Origin: Peristeroidobacter soli
GTDB lineage: Bacteria > Pseudomonadota > Gammaproteobacteria > Steroidobacterales > Steroidobacteraceae
NCBI RefSeq assembly: GCF_004138485.1
Contig: NZ_RYEV01000003.1
Span: forward strand, 496,001 to 560,000
DNA: 64,000 bases
Direction of reading: 5' to 3'
This document shows, piece by piece, positions 44,370 to 52,633 of the stretch; the stretch's first letter is position 1, and every line of letters starts with the position of its first letter. The translations under genes and the position numbers were made by a program. The notes under the pieces are model-generated. The model did not search any database. It was not told the DNA's origin and saw only the letters and a program-made list of their open reading frames with translations.

Positions 44370-45458
44370 ATGCGCATCGGGCTGTCTGATACCCACGATT
44401 TCGCTCGCGGCGCGGCCTTCCTCGGCACTGGCGGCGGCGGCGATCCCTACATCGGTCGTTTGCTGCTCGAACAGGCGCTGAAGAAATCTCCACCGACGCC
44501 CGTGCTCAAGGTCGATGAGCTGGATGACGACGCGCTGGTGATTCCCATCGCCGGCATGGGCGCGCCGACTGTCATCGTCGAGAAGATTCTTGGCTTCTCG
44601 GAAGGCGAGCGCGTGCTGCGCGCGTTGGAGAACCGGCTCGGTCGCAAGGCGACTGCCATCATGAGTGCCGAGATCGGTGGCCTCAATGCGCTGTATCCAG
44701 TGGCGATGGCCGCGCATCTCGGCTTGCCGGTCGTCGACGCCGACGGCATGGGTCGCGCGTTCCCTGAGCTGCAGATGGTGAGCTTCAACATCTTCGGACA
44801 GCGCAGCGCGCCGCTGGCGATGACCGATGAGAACGGCGACGTCGTGCTGATCGAATCCGATGACAACCTGCGCGTGGAGCGACTGGCGCGGCCCATCGTC
44901 GTGCCCATGGGCGGGTTGTGCATGATGGCGATTTACCCGATGAGCGGACGCGCCGTAAAAGAGTGCGCCATTCGCGATACGTTGAGTCTGGCACTGGGCA
45001 TCGGTCGCGCGATCGGTCAGGCGCGCAAGGAACAGCGCGAGCCGTTCGAGAGCTTGTTCGCGCACCTGCGGACGACCGAGTACTACCGTCACTGTCGCCT
45101 GTTGTTCGACGGCAAGATCGTCGATCTGAAGCGCGAGACCTTGCGAGGCTGGGCGATCGGCCACGCCGTCATCGAAGATTTCAGCGGCCAGCGGCGTCTC
45201 GAAGTGACTTTCCGTAACGAATTCCTGCGCGCGCGCGCCGATGGACGCACCGTCGCCATCGTCCCGGATCTGATTTCGATCCTGGATCGGGAGACGGCCG
45301 AGCCCATCACCACCGAGAACCTGAAATACGGTCAGCGGGTAAAGGTGGTCGGAGCGAGCGTGCCGCCCATCATGCGCAGCGCCCGAGCGCTGGAAGTCTG
45401 GGGGCCGCGCGCGTTTGGATTCGATGAGCCGTTCGTGCCCATCGAAGCGGCGCCGTGA
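44370..45458 (+). CDS. DUF917-family protein
   Basis: A 362-residue protein with the DUF917 signature: GAAFLGTGGGGDPYIGRLL near the N-terminus, IPIAGMGAPTVIVEK, and the histidine/aspartate-rich core LPVVDADGMGRAFPELQM. DUF917 proteins are usually encoded next to hydantoinase-A-like genes, as here; the joint activity is uncharacterised. The start is the ATG at 44370, two bases after the upstream stop; a TTG at 44364 is possible. It overlaps no other gene but is 35 bp before the receptor gene. Confidence 0.8.
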   Translation: MRIGLSDTHDFARGAAFLGTGGGGDPYIGRLLLEQALKKSPPTPVLKVDELDDDALVIPIAGMGAPTVIVEKILGFSEGERVLRALENRLGRKATAIMSAEIGGLNALYPVAMAAHLGLPVVDADGMGRAFPELQMVSFNIFGQRSAPLAMTDENGDVVLIESDDNLRVERLARPIVVPMGGLCMMAIYPMSGRAVKECAIRDTLSLALGIGRAIGQARKEQREPFESLFAHLRTTEYYRHCRLLFDGKIVDLKRETLRGWAIGHAVIEDFSGQRRLEVTFRNEFLRARADGRTVAIVPDLISILDRETAEPITTENLKYGQRVKVVGASVPPIMRSARALEVWGPRAFGFDEPFVPIEAAP

Positions 45459-45493
45459 GCTCATCTCGAATAACAAAACTTGGGGAGTCCATC

Positions 45494-47590
45494 ATGAAAC
45501 AGCAACAGTCACTCGCGGCTCTGGCGGCCCTCTTGCTCGGTCCGTCCCTGGTCGCGGCCCAGAGCACGAACGACGATGTGATGTTGGAAGAGGTGACGGT
45601 CACGGCGCAGCGTCGCGCCGAACGTCTTCAGGACGTGCCCGTCGCAGTCACTGCATTCACCGCTGCGGAAATCGAAGCTCGCGGCGTCGGTAGTACGCGA
45701 GACATTCTGCCGATGACGCCGAATGTCACGTACGACGAGTCATTCACCGTCGGTAACAGCTTTGTCTCGGTTCGCGGCGTGGCGCAGATCAACAATGCCG
45801 ACTCGCCGGTGGCCATCGTCGTCGACGGGGTACCGCAGAACAGTCAAAAGCAATTGCGCATGGAGCTGTTCGATGTCGAGCGCATCGAGGTGCTCAAAGG
45901 TCCGCAGGGCGCGCTGTATGGTCGCAACGCCATCGGCGGCGCGATCAACATCGTGACGCGCGAGCCGACCAATGACTTCGACGGCTGGGCGCAACTCGGC
46001 GCCGGTTCGGGCAATCTGCGCAGCGCGAGCGGGGCCGTGTCGGGGCCGATCGTCGAAGACAAGCTGCTGTTCCGTCTGTCCGGCGCGTACAAGGACAGCG
46101 ACGGCACGATCGAGAACGTGTTCCTGCACGAAAAGGTCGACTTCTACGAGTCGAAGGATGTCCGCGCCCGCTTCATGATTCTCGCGACGGATGCGCTGAC
46201 CATCGATGTGCGCGGCTCGTACTCCAACATCGACGGCGGCGCCGTGATGGATGCCTCCATGGACCCGGCGCTGACTGGCAACGCGAATCGGAAAGTCCTG
46301 CCTCGCTCCAATATCCTGGGTAACAGCGAGCGCGAGATCAGCGACGCGACCGTCAAGATCGATTGGCGCACCGATGTCGGCACGCTCACGGCCATCACCG
46401 GCTATACCGATCTGACCGAGACCTACTATGGCGATCTGGATTTCTGCAATCCGGTCGATTGTCCCAACGGCATCTTTGGCCTCGGTCCGCAGGCGGATCA
46501 GCGACAGCTGCTGGATGTGACTTTGCTGAGCCAGGAGGTGCGCCTGGCATCGCCCGACGATCGGCGGCTGCGCTGGATCGTCGGTGGCTTCTATCTCTCG
46601 ACCCAGCGCGACCTGGATACGATCGCGCACCTGCTGATCCCGAACCTCCCGGGCATTCCGTTGATCTCCAACGCCGAGGAGAACGACAACGACGCCTACT
46701 CGGCGTTCGCCCAGGTCGATTACGACATCACGGATCGCACCACCTTGGGTGTTTCATTGCGCTACGACCGCGACGAGCGCGAGCAGACCAATGCCAGCGA
46801 CCCGACCCGGCCGACGCGCAGCAAGTCGTTCAGCGACGTTCAACCCCGAGTCGTGGTCGATCACAAGCTCACCAAGGATCAACTGGTCTACGCGACCTAT
46901 GGCACGGGGTTCCGCTCGGGTGGCTTCAACGGCGTCGGCGGCCGGCCGTTCGATGCCGAGACGCTGCAGAACTACGAAGTCGGTTACAAGTCGACCTGGT
47001 GGGATTCGCGTCTGCGCCTGAACGCCTCGGTGTTCCGCTCGCGCAGCGAGGACTATCAATTCTTTTATCTGGACTTCAACCAGGGCGGCGCTCAGGTCAT
47101 CGACAATCTGGACAAGGTCGAATTCACCGGGGCCGAGTTGGAGTGGCAGGTGCAGGCGACGCGCTATTGGACGCTGCTCGGCGCGGTCGGTTTGCTCGAT
47201 ACGGACATCAAGGCCATCGACCCGAGCCTGACGGTGCCGGTGGAACGCGGCAATCGCACGCCGAAGACCCAGAAGTCGACGTTCTCCCTCGGCAGCCAGC
47301 TGGAGATTCCGCTCGGCTCGCTGACCGGCACGATTCGCGTCGACTATGGGCGTTGGGGCAAGAAGTACTGGCACCCGGACAACGTCGATATCCGCGATCC
47401 GGTGAACATGCTCGATCTGCGGGTGTCGATCGGCAACGAGCGCTGGACCGCGACCGCCTGGGGCCGCAACGTGCTCGATGAGTTCTATTGGCAGGACTTC
47501 AACGCCGTGGAATTCGGCGCACCCGGCGTCGACCTGGGCTCGCCGTCCTCGCCCGACACCTACGGCATCGACTTGAAGTACCGGTTCTAG
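45494..47590 (+). CDS. TonB-dependent outer-membrane receptor
   Basis: A 698-residue receptor without an STN domain. A signal peptide (MKQQQSLAALAALLLGPSLVAA) is followed by the TonB box region (MLEEVTVTAQRRAERLQDVP), a plug domain (about 45-170, with VFDVERIEVLKGPQGALYGRN-type sequence) and a barrel ending in phenylalanine (DLKYRF). GGGGAG lies seven bases before the ATG. Position after the hydantoinase-like and DUF917 genes suggests that it imports their substrate; arabino-oligosaccharides are an alternative because the arabinose locus has no other obvious outer-membrane gate. Confidence 0.9.
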   Translation: MKQQQSLAALAALLLGPSLVAAQSTNDDVMLEEVTVTAQRRAERLQDVPVAVTAFTAAEIEARGVGSTRDILPMTPNVTYDESFTVGNSFVSVRGVAQINNADSPVAIVVDGVPQNSQKQLRMELFDVERIEVLKGPQGALYGRNAIGGAINIVTREPTNDFDGWAQLGAGSGNLRSASGAVSGPIVEDKLLFRLSGAYKDSDGTIENVFLHEKVDFYESKDVRARFMILATDALTIDVRGSYSNIDGGAVMDASMDPALTGNANRKVLPRSNILGNSEREISDATVKIDWRTDVGTLTAITGYTDLTETYYGDLDFCNPVDCPNGIFGLGPQADQRQLLDVTLLSQEVRLASPDDRRLRWIVGGFYLSTQRDLDTIAHLLIPNLPGIPLISNAEENDNDAYSAFAQVDYDITDRTTLGVSLRYDRDEREQTNASDPTRPTRSKSFSDVQPRVVVDHKLTKDQLVYATYGTGFRSGGFNGVGGRPFDAETLQNYEVGYKSTWWDSRLRLNASVFRSRSEDYQFFYLDFNQGGAQVIDNLDKVEFTGAELEWQVQATRYWTLLGAVGLLDTDIKAIDPSLTVPVERGNRTPKTQKSTFSLGSQLEIPLGSLTGTIRVDYGRWGKKYWHPDNVDIRDPVNMLDLRVSIGNERWTATAWGRNVLDEFYWQDFNAVEFGAPGVDLGSPSSPDTYGIDLKYRF

Positions 47591-47604
47591 CGCCCGGTCT
47601 TCCG

Positions 47605-48024
47605 CTAAGGGCCTTCGTTGACCTCATCCACCGTCGTCTGGCCGGTCCAGCGACGGTAGAGATGAGCCCAGGCCATGCCGATGGCCATGATCAGCGCCAA
47701 CACCACCAGGCCGACCCAGATCAGGGCATTGGTGTTCTGCAGGCTGACCCAGCCCCAGGACGCAATCATCCAGATCAGTGCGGCGCACAGCGCCAGGGCC
47801 AGCACCATCCCGAGGAAGCCGATGGAGCGCAGGGTGGCGCCCAGAAACACGATCCAGCCGATCAGCAACAGCAGGCCCAGCACCGCCTCGACCGGCGTCA
47901 TGCTCGGAAAACCGTCAGCCACCATGTGCACATACGAATAGCCGCTGGGGTTGAAGGTCAGCAGCACGAGTATCAGCGACAGCACCACCCGGACCAGAAA
48001 CCCGCTGAAGCTCAAATCGTTCAC
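47605..48024 (-). CDS. Small four-TM membrane protein (DUF6524-like)
   Basis: A 139-residue integral membrane protein with four hydrophobic segments (FLVRVVLSLILVLLTF, AVLGLLLLIGWIVFLGATL, MVLALALCAALIWMIAS, ALIWVGLVVLALIMAIGMAW) and a short polar tail. The composition and FNPSGYSYVHM between the first two helices fit the uncharacterised DUF6524 family. The start is a GTG at 48024 with GAGGGGAC nine bases upstream. It is convergent with the receptor gene; function unknown. Confidence 0.7.
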   Translation of the reverse strand: MNDLSFSGFLVRVVLSLILVLLTFNPSGYSYVHMVADGFPSMTPVEAVLGLLLLIGWIVFLGATLRSIGFLGMVLALALCAALIWMIASWGWVSLQNTNALIWVGLVVLALIMAIGMAWAHLYRRWTGQTTVDEVNEGP

Positions 48025-48419
48025 GTTTGTCGTCCCCTCGCCGCGAAGGACCGAAGTATCGGCGAGCCGGGCTGCCGTGTGAAGCAGCGCGGAAATACCC
48101 CTCGGCGGCTCCCCCTCGCGCCTTTCCACGGCGTGTCATACGCGATCGCGCCCGCGTACACCGCTTCGTGAGAATTCGTGCGCCGTAGCGAAAGAAGCGA
48201 TTTGCGCATTTCCCAACTTTTGACGAAACAACGCCACTTCGAGTGATGGCAATCTGCGAAACAGCGATTGCGGCCGGGCTGCAGGGAAACACGCGACGAA
48301 TTTTGTTTCCAAACATCACGAAGCGCGAAGCGCTGGTTCTCACGGAACAATGTTTCTTATTTTAATCCCAAACAAGGATTTGTATTTTTTCATGGAAACA
48401 ACAATGGAAGCACGGGATA
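48025..48419. other. Divergent intergenic region with an A/T-rich core
   Basis: About 395 bp between the membrane-protein gene and the XRE regulator. 48220-48415 is clearly less GC-rich than the surroundings, with runs such as TTCTTATTTTAATC and GTATTTTTTCATGG. It must hold the promoters of both genes. I see no clear RNA gene or coding frame; the small frames reaching into the XRE gene look like shadows. Confidence 0.5.
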
Positions 48420-48782
48420 GTGATCAAGCACGAAAGCCGCGCATACTTCAGGTCGCTCGGTTCGCACATTGCGATGACGCGAAAATCGCGGGGCATGACC
48501 CAGGCGGAACTGGCACGCGCCATCGGCGTGTCACAGCAGGCAGTGTTCGCGTACGAGCTCGGCGAGCGTCGCGTATCGGTGCTGATCCTCGCCAAGATTG
48601 CCAAGGTGTTCGCGGTGCCGGTGGAAGAAATGATCGGCCTCACCAAGTCCGCGCGCATGCCGAAGGGGCGCCTGTCGCCCCGGGCGATGCGTCACGCCGA
48701 GCGCTTGCAAGGGCTCACCAAGACCCAGCAACGCTTCGTCATTCGTATCATCGACGTGCTCGAGTCCAGCAACTCACGTTAG
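48420..48782 (+). CDS. XRE-family helix-turn-helix regulator
   Basis: A 120-residue protein. The HTH spans about residues 14-70 (SHIAMTRKSRGMTQAELARA, GVSQQAVFAYELGERRVSVL, KIAKVFAVPVEEMIGL). A basic C-terminal tail (residues 78-120) is predicted helical. Such short XRE proteins commonly repress their own operon or serve as antitoxins. The start is a GTG. It is followed after 28 bp by the ORF6N protein. Confidence 0.85.
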   Translation: MIKHESRAYFRSLGSHIAMTRKSRGMTQAELARAIGVSQQAVFAYELGERRVSVLILAKIAKVFAVPVEEMIGLTKSARMPKGRLSPRAMRHAERLQGLTKTQQRFVIRIIDVLESSNSR

Positions 48783-48810
48783 CAGCCGGCGGCCGCGGCG
48801 GGGTGGCCGC

Positions 48811-49278
48811 ATGACGCGCTCAAGCAAGATCAGGCGCGTCGACGCGACCACCATCGCCTCCGTCGTGATCACGGTGGAGGGCCGCAAGGCGATCAGGGAT
48901 GCCGATCTCGCGACTCTGTTCGGCCTCGGCCTGACGGCCTTTTACAAGCGCATCGGTCGCAAGTTATGGATGCTCAGACCGGGGTGGTATTTCAAACTTT
49001 CCAAACGCTACGCCCGCGGCCGTCTCGATACCCAGCCGTCGCTGGCGTTCGCTCAGAACGGCGTCTTGCTGATCGCCAGCATTCTCGGCGACGACGATTC
49101 ATTGGAAACCGGCATGGAAATCGTCCAGGCGCTGCGAAGCCGGCGCCGCGGCTCGACCCAAAAGAAACGTCCTGCCCGCCGCAAGCACTGTGCCGAGAAA
49201 TCGCAACGTTATTACGAATCGATGGCGCGAATGCTCCAGGGGCGGCTGCACGATCTGTTGAGGAAGATGCAGCACTGA
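48811..49278 (+). CDS. ORF6N-domain protein
   Basis: A 155-residue protein. Residues 15-95 fit the ORF6N domain of phage antirepressors: VVITVEGRKAIRDADLATLF, then a WYFKL segment and SLAFAQNGVLLIASIL (normally FTEQGVAMLSSVL). The C-terminus is very basic (SRRRGSTQKKRPARRKHCAEK). Domesticated ORF6N proteins occur beside XRE regulators in phage-derived or defence cassettes. The arrangement here is compact, with no other phage gene nearby. Function unknown. Confidence 0.65.
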   Translation: MTRSSKIRRVDATTIASVVITVEGRKAIRDADLATLFGLGLTAFYKRIGRKLWMLRPGWYFKLSKRYARGRLDTQPSLAFAQNGVLLIASILGDDDSLETGMEIVQALRSRRRGSTQKKRPARRKHCAEKSQRYYESMARMLQGRLHDLLRKMQH

Positions 49279-49491
49279 CGCTCCGGATCGGTGCGTATGC
49301 GTTTGACAGTTGCGGAATCGATTCAGGGATCGCCCTCGTCGCAGGCACATTGTGACAATTCTGGGAAGGTGACGGTTCTGTGATATCGCCAGCGACACGA
49401 GTCGTGCTGTTCATTTTGTGAAGCAACTCTCGGGGAGGAATGTGCGCGCATGCCTACAGTGTGCGGCAGTTCGCAACCCCAGGAGCCAACA

Positions 49492-49869
49492 ATGAGCAAT
49501 CCGTACGATACCGCCGGCGAGCGGATGTCCATCCTGCCGCCGACGTTGCGTTTCAAGGGCGAGCTCTCGGCCGACGAGGACTTGCTGATCCAGGGTCAGA
49601 TCGAAGGCACCATCAAACATACTCAACGCGTCACCGTGGGCAAGGAAGGCAGGGTCAAAGCCAGCATCAGCGCCCAGGTGATCAAAGTCGAAGGCACGGT
49701 CGAAGGCGACCTGCACGCCGAGCGCTCGGTGTACGTGGAAGATTCCGGCAACCTGCGCGGCAATATTCACGCGCCGTCGGTGTGTCTGGTGGAAGGCTCG
49801 AAGTTCAACGGTGCCGTCGACATGGATACGAAAAAGTCCGCGCAAGCGCGAGGTAAGACGGGGACGTAA
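49492..49869 (+). CDS. Bactofilin 1
   Basis: A 125-residue cytoskeletal protein of the bactofilin family, which polymerises into nucleotide-free beta-helical filaments at the membrane for cell shape or polar localisation. The repeated beta-helix rungs are visible from about residue 16 to 110: LRFKGELSADEDLLIQGQIE, KVEGTVEGDLHAERSVYV, NLRGNIHAPSV. AGGAG lies six bases before the ATG at 49492; the longer frame from 49450 is rejected. A second bactofilin follows after 63 bp. Confidence 0.9.
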   Translation: MSNPYDTAGERMSILPPTLRFKGELSADEDLLIQGQIEGTIKHTQRVTVGKEGRVKASISAQVIKVEGTVEGDLHAERSVYVEDSGNLRGNIHAPSVCLVEGSKFNGAVDMDTKKSAQARGKTGT

Positions 49870-49932
49870 CCCGCAACACGGAGTTGTTTCAGGAACCTTC
49901 CCATCTTCAAGCAAACTTTCTGGAGGCCTCGT

Positions 49933-50511
49933 ATGCGCAGTTTCGGATTCGATCAACAACGACAGGATTCCGGCGGTGACACTGTGCGTGTACCGTCGTT
50001 GTCGTCGATGCCTGTATCTCAATCGTCTCAGCCCCCTTCACCCAGCGCGGAGGCGCCGTCGAAGGAATCTGCTTCGCCGGAACGCAAAATCGCCGTGCTC
50101 GGCCCGACGCTGCGCTTCAAGGGTGAGCTGAGCGCCGAAGAAGACTTCATCCTGCAGGGCCGGATCGAAGGCTCGATCAATCACACTCAGAGCGTCACGA
50201 TCGGTACGGACGGCGCCGTGGTTGGAAACATTCACGCTCGCGTCGTTGTGATCGACGGCAGTGTTGAAGGCGACCTGCATGGCAGCGAGTCGGTGACGGT
50301 GCACGAGACTGGCCGGGTCACCGGCAACATCTTCGCGCCCCGCGTTGGATTGGTGGATGGGGCGGTGTTCAATGGTCGCATTGATATGAGTGGGGCCGGT
50401 GCCGGCCAGTCGGTGTCGCCGTCTGCCAAGAAGAGAGTGGAGAGTCCGACCATTACTCCGGGGCAGCCGCTGTCGGCGGAGGAGACGGAGAAGGTGCTCG
50501 GTAGCAAGTGA
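49933..50511 (+). CDS. Bactofilin 2
   Basis: A 192-residue bactofilin. A disordered Ser/Pro/Gln-rich N-terminus (about 1-52) precedes the beta-helix (about 53-150: GPTLRFKGELSAEEDFILQG, VIDGSVEGDLHGSESVTVHE, GRVTGNIFAPRV), and a 40-residue tail follows. The core is closely similar to bactofilin 1, so the pair arose by duplication, with long flanking arms gained (or lost) in one copy. Two paralogues side by side may copolymerise. Confidence 0.9.
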   Translation: MRSFGFDQQRQDSGGDTVRVPSLSSMPVSQSSQPPSPSAEAPSKESASPERKIAVLGPTLRFKGELSAEEDFILQGRIEGSINHTQSVTIGTDGAVVGNIHARVVVIDGSVEGDLHGSESVTVHETGRVTGNIFAPRVGLVDGAVFNGRIDMSGAGAGQSVSPSAKKRVESPTITPGQPLSAEETEKVLGSK

Positions 50512-50577
50512 CCGTCTCGGCGCGAAACGCTTTCTAAGGAGATGCCTCGGTGGCTCAGGCGCCGCCGGGGTCGTGTT

Positions 50578-51159
50578 TCAGAGGTCCCGCACTGCTTCCG
50601 GCATCAGCGATTCCGGAACTCGTCTCCACTGATGGTCGGTGAACGATATTTTGTAGCTTTCACCCGACGGCAAAGTGACATACACCAGATCAAACTCTTT
50701 ATCGCCCTCCGGAACGTACACTTTCGCGGATCTGCCGACGAGGAAGGGTTGCGGCACATCGAAAGCTGCAGTCAACGTGGCTTTGCCGGCAATGGCAAGG
50801 TGTCGGTTGGATAATTCGTAGGCGTTTGGGTAGTTGAGATAGTTCACCAGGAAGAAGAACAGGTCTGGTGGAATGTCGTTGGGGAACGAGATGACCACCG
50901 CCTTCGAATCCCCCGTTTTGACCCACGAAGCGAACGAGTCATCCAGCGTATAGAGCTTCGCGAAGTCCCGTAGAATTCGTGTCAACTCGTCGTTCGTCCA
51001 GCCGCTGGCCACGATACGCTTGTCGCTGTTCGGGTCAGGCACGAATGCGACGCCCTTGGGTGGGGGCTCGCGGGACATCAGTCCAGAGATTTTTCCCCGG
51101 AACAGCAAGATGATCACTACTGTTGCCGCTGCCGCGACGAGAACGAACAATTTGATCAT
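50578..51159 (-). CDS. Membrane-anchored hypothetical protein
   Basis: A 193-residue protein not recognised. An N-terminal TM segment (MIKLFVLVAAAATVVIILLF) is followed by a soluble domain with WTNDELTRILRDFAKLY, FPNDIPPDLFFFLVNYLNYP and DLVYVTLPSGESYKISFTDHQW. It would face the periplasm or, if the anchor is reversed, the cytoplasm. It is the last gene of a coupled set with a 36-residue TM peptide and a cold-shock/TM protein; 10 bp separate it from the peptide gene. Confidence 0.65.
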   Translation of the reverse strand: MIKLFVLVAAAATVVIILLFRGKISGLMSREPPPKGVAFVPDPNSDKRIVASGWTNDELTRILRDFAKLYTLDDSFASWVKTGDSKAVVISFPNDIPPDLFFFLVNYLNYPNAYELSNRHLAIAGKATLTAAFDVPQPFLVGRSAKVYVPEGDKEFDLVYVTLPSGESYKISFTDHQWRRVPESLMPEAVRDL

Positions 51160-51169
51160 GAAGCTCTGC

Positions 51170-51280
51170 TTAGTGCCGCTGCTCGGATTGTGAGCTCATG
51201 ATCGCAACGAAGAGCAGGAAGCACACCACAACGTAGCAGATCATGAAGCCTGAAAAATTGAAGAAGATGCCTTCGATCAT
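51170..51280 (-). CDS. 36-aa single-TM peptide
   Basis: A short frame of 36 codons, MIEGIFFNFSGFMICYV then VVCFLLFVAIMSSQSEQRH: one hydrophobic helix with polar ends. Its ATG overlaps the stop of the upstream cold-shock-domain gene (ATGA) and its own stop is 10 bp before the next gene, so it is well placed to be translated. No family recognised. Confidence 0.55.
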   Translation of the reverse strand: MIEGIFFNFSGFMICYVVVCFLLFVAIMSSQSEQRH

Positions 51281-51663
51281 CGGAGCCAGGTGCGTTCGGC
51301 CGAATTCCAATGCGGGTCGGGAGGATAAGACTTCCAGCAGCAGAATTGGCCTACAATGCTGAGCGCAAGAACCGCGGCGCCCGTAAGCGGCGTCCTTATC
51401 GAACTGCCTCGTCTGCCACGTGCGGGTACTCCGTGATCTCTAGGTGCCCTGCGAGAATTCGGGCGCTTTACGGCCTCGGCGCGTTTGCGCCTATCGGGTG
51501 CCGTGTGCACTTCAAAGGAAACAATCTCTCCGATGCGAGGGCGGACGCCGTCCTTCGGAAATGCGGAGATGTGAACGAAAATCTCTTCGCGACTCTGAGG
51601 CAGAGACACGAATCCAAATCCCCTGTCGTCGTTCCACTTGATCAGCGTCCCGTGGGTTCTCAT
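51277..51663 (-). CDS. Cold-shock-domain protein with a C-terminal TM segment
   Basis: A 128-residue protein. An N-terminal cold-shock fold binds single-stranded nucleic acid: GTLIKWNDDRGFGFVSLPQ (RNP1-like), EEIFVHISAFP (RNP2-like). A basic linker (RRKRAEAVKRPNSRRAPRDH) leads to one hydrophobic segment (TGAAVLALSIVGQFCCW). In related proteins the CSD is joined to a multi-TM DUF1294 domain; here only one helix is left, so the protein may be truncated, with the next short TM peptide possibly a broken-off part. It overlaps the 36-aa gene by four bases. Confidence 0.75.
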   Translation of the reverse strand: MRTHGTLIKWNDDRGFGFVSLPQSREEIFVHISAFPKDGVRPRIGEIVSFEVHTAPDRRKRAEAVKRPNSRRAPRDHGVPARGRRGSSIRTPLTGAAVLALSIVGQFCCWKSYPPDPHWNSAERTWLR

Positions 51664-51700
51664 TCTTCTTGGCGATAACGGCGACTTGCTTACGCGCCAA

Positions 51701-51937
51701 TCATTCGGGGTCCCTTCTACAGAAGAGTTCTCGGCAGAGTCGTTCTGCCTCTTTAAGTCCCTGCTCTGTAAGAGCGACCGACTTGGCTTTGTTCACAGGA
51801 TCGGAAATGTATCCCTTCTCATGGAGTCTGCCCATGGCGTCCCAATCGAAAGATTTCCAGACACGAGCCCCGTCGTGCAGAGTCAGGTACGCGAGCGCCA
51901 GGACTGCCTCATCGATTCGATCGTAGTCGTAATCCAT
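51701..51937 (-). CDS. DUF6429-family small protein
   Basis: A 78-residue soluble protein matching the DUF6429 pattern: MDYDYDRIDEAVLALAYLTL, DWDAMGRLHEKGYISDP, AKSVALTEQGLKEAERL. The C-terminal half looks like a winged helix. An ATG at 51937 with GGAG about eight bases upstream is the natural family start, although the frame stays open upstream into an unrelated antitoxin-like segment. Function unknown. Confidence 0.7.
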   Translation of the reverse strand: MDYDYDRIDEAVLALAYLTLHDGARVWKSFDWDAMGRLHEKGYISDPVNKAKSVALTEQGLKEAERLCRELFCRRDPE

Positions 51938-52099
51938 GCTGTTTCTCCGCACCGAGGATGGTGCCTTAACGTCAACGTCGAGTCGGAATCGTGGCGATCC
52001 GTGATGCCCAGTCTTTACGTCTCGGATGGCTTGCAGCAGTTCCTCGCCAACATTTCGCTTCGCGTCCCGCGCCAGCAGTTCTTTTTCACGTCGTGGCAC
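51938..52099 (-). pseudogene. Antitoxin-like N-terminal remnant in frame with DUF6429
   Basis: The frame upstream of DUF6429 reads RDAKRNVGEELLQAIRDVKT and GHHGSPRF, which resembles the first 30 residues of HigA/XRE-type antitoxins (xKRxIGxELLxSVREMKAG). The HTH that should follow is missing. Either this is a remnant left by deletion or it is translated as an N-terminal extension of DUF6429 from a GTG at 52099. Confidence 0.4.
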
Positions 52100-52138
52100 G
52101 GCCCGCCTCCTCTGCGAATTCTCGCAGGACGTGCGCCG

Positions 52139-52633
52139 TCAGGCGGCGCTGGCCGGCGTGAACTGCATGGTCCAGTTGGTTTCCCAAGTTGCGCCGTTGT
52201 CGGGTGAGAAGGCCTGTTCCCATCGAGGATTTTCATGCGGCGCCCAGGACCAGATGAAGCGGATCTTGATGGGCTTGCCATTGAAAACGTCGTCGGCATG
52301 GAACAATCCGGTATTTCCTTCGAACTTACCTACCACCGGCGGGTCGAGTTGGGTCGGATGGCGGCCATCCAGCCACCAGATGGACCAAGTGCCGCTCTTG
52401 GCACAGTAAGAGCGGACTGCGATGGCGCGGAATGTCTCTTCCGGGAAGTGCAGGATGTTGTCTTCGACGTTGCCGAATCCGCCCAGGGTCTTGCGAGTGG
52501 ATGAGCGGCCTGAGAATTCCGTCCACGAGGTGCAGCCAGCCAGGCGCTCGTTCAGACGTCTGTGTTGGACCGTCCAGTCGCCGATGATGAAGTCGAAATC
52601 CGTGGGGGCGGCGGCGTGAAGGGGAAGAGTCAT
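52139..52633 (-). CDS. DUF1579-like beta-barrel protein
   Basis: A 164-residue protein with FDFIIGDWTVQHRRLNERL near the start, FGNVEDNILHFPEETFRAIAV and WSIWWLDGRHPTQLDPPVVG in the middle, and RWEQAFSPDNGATWETNWTM at the end. This is the pattern of DUF1579/lipocalin-like proteins, small barrels that may bind a hydrophobic ligand. No signal peptide. Its ATG overlaps the stop of the preceding small gene. Function not known. Confidence 0.65.
   Translation of the reverse strand: MTLPLHAAAPTDFDFIIGDWTVQHRRLNERLAGCTSWTEFSGRSSTRKTLGGFGNVEDNILHFPEETFRAIAVRSYCAKSGTWSIWWLDGRHPTQLDPPVVGKFEGNTGLFHADDVFNGKPIKIRFIWSWAPHENPRWEQAFSPDNGATWETNWTMQFTPASAA

Noticed and set aside
48350-48814. Plus-strand frame starting in the A/T-rich tract
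   Set aside because: Overlaps the XRE gene in another frame and becomes Arg/Gly-rich, as shadow frames do here.
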